Assembly: GCF_002018875.1 (NCBI RefSeq)
Contig: NZ_MVOL01000002.1
Location: 620,001-684,000 of the forward strand
Reading direction: 5' to 3'
Origin: Pseudomonas sp. MF4836
Lineage (GTDB): Bacteria; Pseudomonadota; Gammaproteobacteria; Pseudomonadales; Pseudomonadaceae
Length of the DNA: 64,000 bases
Positions 58,643 to 64,000 of the stretch are shown piece after piece. Each line of letters begins with the position of its first letter. Within the stretch, counting starts at the first letter, position 1. The notes beneath the pieces were generated by a model. The model was not told the origin of the DNA and did not search any database. It saw only the letters and a program-made list of their open reading frames with translations. A program made the translations under genes and the position numbers.

Positions 58643-59521
58643 CTAGCGCCGACGGCCGCTGATGCGCACCCAGCCATCGCGATTGGCGATGGGGTCCAGG
58701 TCGAAGTCCTGGGCATAGGCCGCGGCGACTTCTTCGCCCTGTTCCGCCAGGATCCCCGACAGTGCCAGGCGACCGCCGGGCTTGACCAGGCTCGACAGCT
58801 GCGGGGCCAGGGAGACCAGGGGGCCGGCGAGGATATTGGCCACCAGTACATCGGCCTGGACCTGGGGCAGATCCTGCGGCAAGTACAGCGGGAACAGCGC
58901 TTCGGCGATATTGTTGCGCCCGGCGTTATCGCGGGAGGCTTCCAGGGCCTGGACGTCGATGTCGGTGCCGACGGCTTCCTTGGCGCCCAGCAGCAGGGCG
59001 GCGATGGCCAGGATCCCCGAGCCGCAGCCGAAGTCGAGCACGTTGCAGTCCTTGAGGTCCTGGCCATCCAGCCATTCCAGGCACAGTGCGGTGGTCGGGT
59101 GGGTGCCGGTGCCGAACGCCAGGCCCGGGTCCAGCAACAGGTTGACCGCGTCCGGCTCCGGCGCGGCGTGCCAGCTCGGGACGATCCACAGGCGCTGGCC
59201 GAAACGCATGGGCTGGAAATTGTCCATCCAGCTACGCTCCCAATCCTGGTCCTCGATCACTTCGCTGTGGTGCTCGGGCAGCGGGCTGCCGGTCAGCAGC
59301 TCGAGGTGGGCCAGTACGCTGGCCGGATCGGCGCCGTCTTCGAACAGGGCCAGCAGGTGAGTGTGGGACCACAGCGGGGTGGTGTTGAGTTCCGGTTCGA
59401 AGATCGGCTGATCCTCGGCGTCCATGAAGGTGACCGAGACGGCACCGACTTCAAGAAAAGCGTCTTCATAGGTTTCGGCTTGTTCTGGGCTGATGGCGAG
59501 ACGGACTTGCAGCCAAGGCAT
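58643..59521 (-). CDS. prmA: Ribosomal protein L11 methyltransferase PrmA (292 aa)
   Basis: SAM-dependent enzyme that trimethylates ribosomal protein L11. The start [22 protein letters not shown], the [20 protein letters not shown] motif and the [19 protein letters not shown] loop are characteristic. I chose the ATG at 59521 after AAGGTG; a GTG three codons upstream is possible. Confidence 0.97.
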   Translation of the reverse strand: MPWLQVRLAISPEQAETYEDAFLEVGAVSVTFMDAEDQPIFEPELNTTPLWSHTHLLALFEDGADPASVLAHLELLTGSPLPEHHSEVIEDQDWERSWMDNFQPMRFGQRLWIVPSWHAAPEPDAVNLLLDPGLAFGTGTHPTTALCLEWLDGQDLKDCNVLDFGCGSGILAIAALLLGAKEAVGTDIDVQALEASRDNAGRNNIAEALFPLYLPQDLPQVQADVLVANILAGPLVSLAPQLSSLVKPGGRLALSGILAEQGEEVAAAYAQDFDLDPIANRDGWVRISGRRR

Positions 59522-59677
59522 GGCGGGCACCTTTGAAAATATGTGTTGTGCAGCCTAGCGGGCCGCGAGAAGCGCGCAAGTTTACGCGAGCCAGGACCGG
59601 GTTGCACAGGATATCCCGGTGGCGACGGAGCGTGCCCTTCGCCGCGGCGGCGGAGGTCATGTCTGTGTTTCAGAAAC

Positions 59678-59701
59678 AACAAAGCCGCTCGAAAGCGGCT
59701 T
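59678..59701. terminator. Intrinsic terminator after accC
   Basis: CAAAGCCGCT-CGAA-AGCGGCTTTG is a perfect 10-bp stem with a tetraloop, with T-rich sequence on the minus-strand exit side. It lies 21 bases past the accC stop. Confidence 0.85.
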
Positions 59702-59722
59702 TGTCGGTGTGGCGTGTGCCGA

Positions 59723-61084
59723 TCAGTGTTGCTCGGCCAGCTTGTGCTCCAGGTAGTGAATGTTCACTCCCCCTTTGCAGAAGCCTTCGTCACGGGTCAG
59801 GTCGCGGTGCAGCGGGATGTTGGTCTTGATCCCGTCGACGACGATTTCGTCCAGCGCATTGCGCATGCGCGCCATGGCTTCGTCACGGGTCGCCCCGTAA
59901 GTGATCAGCTTGCCGATCAACGAATCGTAGTTCGGTGGAACCGCATAACCGCTGTACAGGTGCGAATCGACACGTACGCCATTGCCGCCCGGAGCATGGA
60001 AATGCTTGACCGTGCCTGGGCTTGGCATGAAGGTTTTCGGGTCTTCGGCGTTGATCCGGCATTCCAGCGCGTGACCGCGGATGACCACGTCATCCTGGGT
60101 GAACGACAACTTGTTGCCGGCGGCGATGCTGAGCATCTCCTTGACGATGTCGATGCCGGTGACCATTTCCGATACCGGGTGCTCTACCTGGACACGAGTG
60201 TTCATCTCGATGAAGTAGAAGCTGCCGTTCTCGTAGAGGAACTCGAACGTGCCGGCGCCACGGTAGCCGATGTCGATGCACGCCTTGACGCAGCGGGCGA
60301 AGACTTCCTGACGCGCTTTCTCGTCGATGCCCGGTGCCGGTGCTTCTTCGAGAACCTTCTGGTGACGACGTTGCAGCGAGCAATCGCGGTCGCCCAGGTG
60401 GATGGCGTGGCCCTGGCCATCGGAAAGCACCTGGACTTCCACGTGACGTGGGTTGGTCAGGAATTTTTCCAGATAGACCATCGGGTTACCGAACGCTGCG
60501 CCCGCTTCGGAGCGGGTCAGCTTGGCCGAGGAGATCAGGTCTTCTTCTTTGTGCACCACACGCATGCCGCGACCACCACCGCCGCCAGCGGCCTTGATGA
60601 TCACCGGGTAGCCGACTTCACGGCCGATGCGCAACGCGGTTTCTTCGTCTTCGGGCAGTGGGCCGTCGGAGCCTGGAACGGTCGGTACGCCGGCAGCGAT
60701 CATGGCGTGCTTGGCCGAAACCTTGTCGCCCATCAGGCGGATGGTTTCAGCTTTCGGGCCGATGAAGGCGAAGCCGGAGTTTTCCACCTGTTCGGCGAAG
60801 TCGGCGTTTTCCGCGAGGAAACCGTAGCCTGGGTGAATCGCCGTGGCGCCGGTGACTTCTGCTGCCGCGATGATGGCCGGGATGTGCAGGTAAGACTGTG
60901 CAGCTTGCGCCGGACCGATGCAGACGGATTCGTCTGCCAGGCCCAGGTGCATCAGCTCTTTGTCCGCCTTGGAGTAAACGGCGACGGTCTTGATTCCCAT
61001 TTCCTTGCAAGCGCGCAGGATCCGCAGTGCAATTTCACCGCGGTTGGCAATCAGGACTTTTTCCAACTTCGCAGGGGTCGGCAT
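59723..61084 (-). CDS. accC: Acetyl-CoA carboxylase biotin carboxylase AccC (453 aa)
   Basis: ATP-grasp enzyme that carboxylates biotin on AccB for fatty-acid synthesis. Visible features: [20 protein letters not shown] at the start, the [11 protein letters not shown] loop, and the [18 protein letters not shown] motif. I chose the ATG at 61084 behind a GGAG site; this gives a six-residue N-terminal extension before LEKVLIANR compared with some relatives. It follows accB by 17 bases. Confidence 0.98.
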   Translation of the reverse strand: MPTPAKLEKVLIANRGEIALRILRACKEMGIKTVAVYSKADKELMHLGLADESVCIGPAQAAQSYLHIPAIIAAAEVTGATAIHPGYGFLAENADFAEQVENSGFAFIGPKAETIRLMGDKVSAKHAMIAAGVPTVPGSDGPLPEDEETALRIGREVGYPVIIKAAGGGGGRGMRVVHKEEDLISSAKLTRSEAGAAFGNPMVYLEKFLTNPRHVEVQVLSDGQGHAIHLGDRDCSLQRRHQKVLEEAPAPGIDEKARQEVFARCVKACIDIGYRGAGTFEFLYENGSFYFIEMNTRVQVEHPVSEMVTGIDIVKEMLSIAAGNKLSFTQDDVVIRGHALECRINAEDPKTFMPSPGTVKHFHAPGGNGVRVDSHLYSGYAVPPNYDSLIGKLITYGATRDEAMARMRNALDEIVVDGIKTNIPLHRDLTRDEGFCKGGVNIHYLEHKLAEQH

Positions 61085-61101
61085 CAAAGGCACTCCGCGG
61101 C

Positions 61102-61560
61102 TCAAACGATGGTGAACAGCGGTTGGTCGTACTCAACCGGCTGGCCGTCTTCGACGAGGATGGACTCGATCACACCGCTGGTTTCAGCTTCGATGTGGTT
61201 CATCATCTTCATGGCTTCAACGATGCACAGGGTGTCGCCTTTCTTCACGCTCTGGCCAACTTCAACGAAGGACGGCGAGGACGGGGAAGACTTGCGATAG
61301 AAAGTGCCAACCATTGGCGAACGGGCAACGGTGCCGTTCAGCACTGGGGCTGCGGGTGCGGCTGGCGCAGCAGCGGCGGCCGGAGCAGCGGCTGGAGCGG
61401 CAACCGGAGCGGCCATTGGAGCCGGTGCGTAGTATTGCTGGGCTGGAGTCTTGCTGTGGCGGCTGATGCGTACGGACTCTTCGCCTTCCTTGATCTCCAG
61501 CTCGTCGATGCCGGACTCTTCCAGCAGTTCGATCAGTTTCTTAACTTTACGGATATCCAT
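61102..61560 (-). CDS. accB: Biotin carboxyl carrier protein AccB (152 aa)
   Basis: Carries biotin on Lys118 in the motif [12 protein letters not shown] helical N-terminus ([17 protein letters not shown]) and an Ala/Pro-rich linker (about 45-78) precede the biotinyl domain. Standard BCCP layout. It lies between aroQ and accC. Confidence 0.98.
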   Translation of the reverse strand: MDIRKVKKLIELLEESGIDELEIKEGEESVRISRHSKTPAQQYYAPAPMAAPVAAPAAAPAAAAAPAAPAAPVLNGTVARSPMVGTFYRKSSPSSPSFVEVGQSVKKGDTLCIVEAMKMMNHIEAETSGVIESILVEDGQPVEYDQPLFTIV

Positions 61561-61584
61561 GAATCATCAACTCCCAAGGGTCGG

Positions 61585-62040
61585 TCAGGGGCGTTTAGCT
61601 TGTTGTTCAAGCTGCTCTAGTGCGGCCTCCAGGGCCAGTCGGTAACCGCTGGCGCCAAGGCCGCAGATCACTCCCACCGCAACGTCGGAGAAGTAGGAGT
61701 GATGGCGGAATGGTTCGCGTTTGTGCACGTTGGACAAATGCACTTCGATGAATGGGATGCTCACCGCCAGCAGCGCGTCACGTAATGCGACGCTTGTATG
61801 TGTAAAAGCTGCTGGATTGATCAAAATGAAGTCCACGCCTTCGCCACGGGCAGCATGGATCCGATCGATCAATTCATACTCGGCGTTGCTTTGCAGGTAG
61901 AGCAAATGGTGCCCGGCATCACGGGCCCGCTGTTCCAGGTCTTGATTGATCTGGGCCAGGGTCACTGCACCGTAGACGCCCGGTTCACGGGTGCCGAGCA
62001 GGTTCAGGTTGGGTCCGTGCAGAACCAGTAGGGTCGCCAT
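61585..62040 (-). CDS. aroQ: Type II 3-dehydroquinate dehydratase AroQ (151 aa)
   Basis: Dodecameric type II dehydroquinase of the shikimate pathway. Visible features: the start [20 protein letters not shown] with the catalytic Tyr in the flexible loop, the [13 protein letters not shown] motif, [17 protein letters not shown] and [20 protein letters not shown]. First gene of the aroQ-accB-accC unit. Confidence 0.97.
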   Translation of the reverse strand: MATLLVLHGPNLNLLGTREPGVYGAVTLAQINQDLEQRARDAGHHLLYLQSNAEYELIDRIHAARGEGVDFILINPAAFTHTSVALRDALLAVSIPFIEVHLSNVHKREPFRHHSYFSDVAVGVICGLGASGYRLALEAALEQLEQQAKRP

Positions 62041-62096
62041 CTGCTGTTCCTTGTTATCGCGCCGTTATTAGAGTGAGCAGTGCCCAGAACTGCGCG

Positions 62097-62126
62097 ACTA
62101 TGCCGCAAAGCGTTTATGACTGTCCA
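62097..62126 (-). promoter_or_regulatory. Candidate sigma-70 promoter for aroQ-accBC
   Basis: On the minus strand TGGACA (62126-62121) and CATAGT (62102-62097) are separated by 18 bases, about 57 bases upstream of the aroQ start. Fair match to -35/-10 consensus; not tested. Confidence 0.4.
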
Positions 62127-62184
62127 GTTCTCTGCAATAGCCAGCACGATGACCGATGTTTGCGCAAAATATGTGACTGGGTGT

Positions 62185-63924
62185 TTAAATCCGGTCATTC
62201 GCTTTGGCTACACGTTCGGCGAAGTCCGCCGCGTTGATTTCACCAATCACCCTGACTTCTGCACGTTCGGCGCCATCTTTGCCAAAAAACAGCAAGGCCG
62301 GTGGCCCGAACAATTGGTAGCGATCGAGCAGGGCGCGTTGCTCGGCATTGCTGGCGGTCATGTCGAAGCGGATCAGGCGATAGCCCTTGAGCCGGTCGAC
62401 CACCTGGCTGTCGTTCAGCACCTGGTGCTCGATGACTTTGCAGCTGATGCACCAGTCAGCGTACCAGTCGAGCAGCAGCGGCTGGCGCGCTGTTTTGGCC
62501 TCGGCCAGTGCCTGCTCCAGCGCGGCCGGCGTATCGATGGTTTGCCAGGCGCCGTTCGACGCCTGGGTCGCCACCGCAGGCGTGCTGCCGGGAAGAGGGC
62601 GCAGCGGGTCGGTTTGACCGCTGAGCGCGCCATACCAGCAGGCCAGTGCATAAAACAGCAGGAACAGACCCAGCAATTGCGCCAGGCGCTGGCGGGGCGC
62701 CTTGTAGATAAACTCCAGCGCGCCGAGGAACAGCCCGACGCCCGCCGCCAGCGCGCCCACCAGCAGCAAGGTGATCTGCCCCGGCAATACCCGGCTCAGC
62801 AGGCCGATGGCCAGGCCCAGCAGGAGCACGCCAATCGCGTTTTTCACGTAGATCAGCCATGAGCCGCTTTTCGGCAGCCAGGCCGCGCCACCCGTGGCCA
62901 CCACTACCAGCGGCAGGCCCATGCCCAGGCCCAGGGCGAACAGTTTCAAGGCCCCGCCCAGGGCATCGCCGCTGCCGCTTATATACAGCAGGGCGCCGGC
63001 CAGTGGCGCGGATACGCAGGGCGATACCAGCAGGCTGGAAACCACTCCCAGAACCGCTGCGCCCCACAGCGACCCGCCTTGGGTACGCCCGGCAATGTGT
63101 TCCAGTCGGTTGCTGATAAAGCGCGGCAGCTTGAGTTCGAACACGTCGAACATCGCCAGGGCGAACAGCGCGAAGAACAGCGCGAAAGGCCCCAGCACCC
63201 AGGCCGATTGCAGGCGCGCCTGCAAGTTCAGTTGTGCGCCGAACATCCCCATCAGAGCACCGAGCAGGGCAAAGCAGGCGGCCATCGGCAGCACGTAGGC
63301 CACCGAGAGGGTGAAACCGCGCCAGCCACCCACCTGGCCACGCAACACCACCCCGGACAGAATCGGCAGCATCGGCAGGACACAGGGGGTAAAGGTCAGC
63401 CCGATGCCGGCGAGCAGGAACACCGTCAGTTCGCGCCAGCTCCAGTGTGTTGCAGGGCTGCCCGTCGGGTCGATCTGCAGGCGTTCGGTTTCCGGTGGAT
63501 AACACAGGCCCTTGTCGGCGCAGCCCTGGTAGGTGACGGCCAGGGTAAAGGCCCGTGGGTCGTTGGCCGTGCGTGGCAGCTCGACGTCGAGAATGCCGTG
63601 ATAGACCTCGACATCGCCGAAGTACTCATCGTGTTTCTGCTCGCCTGCGGGCAACTGCGCCGCGCCGAGGCCGATATCGGCCGGCTCGCTGCGGAACTGA
63701 AAGCGGTGGCGGTAGAGGTAATAACCTTCGGTGGCGACGAAGCGCAGCTTGATCGACTCGGGCGTGCTCTGCACCAGGCTCAATTGGAAGGCTTGGCGCA
63801 CCGGCAGGAAGTCGGCGCTGTTATTGACCGCGCCCAGGGTCGAGCTGGGGCGTGAATCCAGAAGCCCGGCGGCGGTTGCCGGCAGGGCGAGCATTAGCAG
63901 CATCAGGCAGAGCAGGCGGCGCAT
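62185..63924 (-). CDS. dsbD: Thiol:disulfide interchange protein DsbD/DipZ (579 aa)
   Basis: Moves reducing power from cytoplasmic thioredoxin to the periplasm. It has a signal peptide (LLCLMLLMLALPATA), an N-terminal immunoglobulin-like domain with a Cys pair (QGCADKGLC), and a membrane domain of eight helices with Cys in TPCVLPMLP and SPCVSAPLAG. The C-terminal thioredoxin-like domain contains WCISCK. I chose the ATG at 63924, as it opens the signal; an upstream in-frame start lies at 63954. Confidence 0.96.
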   Translation of the reverse strand: MRRLLCLMLLMLALPATAAGLLDSRPSSTLGAVNNSADFLPVRQAFQLSLVQSTPESIKLRFVATEGYYLYRHRFQFRSEPADIGLGAAQLPAGEQKHDEYFGDVEVYHGILDVELPRTANDPRAFTLAVTYQGCADKGLCYPPETERLQIDPTGSPATHWSWRELTVFLLAGIGLTFTPCVLPMLPILSGVVLRGQVGGWRGFTLSVAYVLPMAACFALLGALMGMFGAQLNLQARLQSAWVLGPFALFFALFALAMFDVFELKLPRFISNRLEHIAGRTQGGSLWGAAVLGVVSSLLVSPCVSAPLAGALLYISGSGDALGGALKLFALGLGMGLPLVVVATGGAAWLPKSGSWLIYVKNAIGVLLLGLAIGLLSRVLPGQITLLLVGALAAGVGLFLGALEFIYKAPRQRLAQLLGLFLLFYALACWYGALSGQTDPLRPLPGSTPAVATQASNGAWQTIDTPAALEQALAEAKTARQPLLLDWYADWCISCKVIEHQVLNDSQVVDRLKGYRLIRFDMTASNAEQRALLDRYQLFGPPALLFFGKDGAERAEVRVIGEINAADFAERVAKANDRI

Positions 63925-64000
63925 GGCGATCTCGCGAATCGAAAGTGTGCGCATGATAACGGACGCCGGCCTTCATGGCCGCTGTGGCGTGCCTGTAGCC

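Overview
The window reads as chromosome of a fluorescens-group Pseudomonas. It is GC-rich and densely coded. It carries Pseudomonas-type REP palindromes and the block retS-purD-purH-fis-dusB-prmA-accC-accB-aroQ-dsbD in the order I remember from P. aeruginosa PAO1 (about PA4845-PA4856). The urea/urease operon beside it also resembles PAO1 (about PA4858-PA4868). These locus numbers are from memory.

Layout. 1-11071 (+): a two-partner secretion locus with the end of a TpsB/CdiB transporter, a 3212-residue CdiA-type exoprotein, and an ATGA-overlapping lipoprotein gene. The exoprotein lacks a VENN motif and ends in a candidate alpha/beta-hydrolase domain (GHSQGG). 11214-17285: an AI-2E-family membrane protein, a lipoprotein, YegD (Hsp70-like), the CbpA/CbpM co-chaperone pair and an orphan histidine kinase. 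17398-27512 (-): urtABCDE-ureDA-two GNAT acetyltransferases-ureBC behind a clear sigma-54 promoter. 27739-30875 (-): a small secreted protein with six 11-residue repeats and a BtuCDF-like metal/chelate ABC transporter preceded by a Zur-like palindrome. 31020-36186 (-): a copper-acquisition operon (DUF2946, PCu(A)C, DUF2946, OprC, PepSY protein). 36285-36881 (-): a HigBA/RelE-like toxin-antitoxin pair. 37072-44652: divergent cobalamin corrin-ring clusters. 44653-44986: a REPIN. 44987-49093 (-): a seven-gene operon of mostly unknown genes (SMI1/KNR4, CPCC, Sel1, lipoprotein). 49127-63924 (-): MarC, RetS, PurD, PurH, Fis, DusB, a DUF3426 protein, PrmA, AccC, AccB, AroQ and DsbD.

How it works together. 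Urea uptake and hydrolysis share one nitrogen-controlled transcription unit. The middle block gathers metal and cofactor functions: copper uptake, a likely zinc or chelate ABC importer, and B12 synthesis by a hybrid route with O2-dependent CobG plus CbiD and a CbiG-CobJ fusion. The strongest candidate for an undescribed system is the left end: a contact-dependent-inhibition-like locus whose toxin tip looks like a lipase and whose partner looks like an envelope lipoprotein immunity protein.
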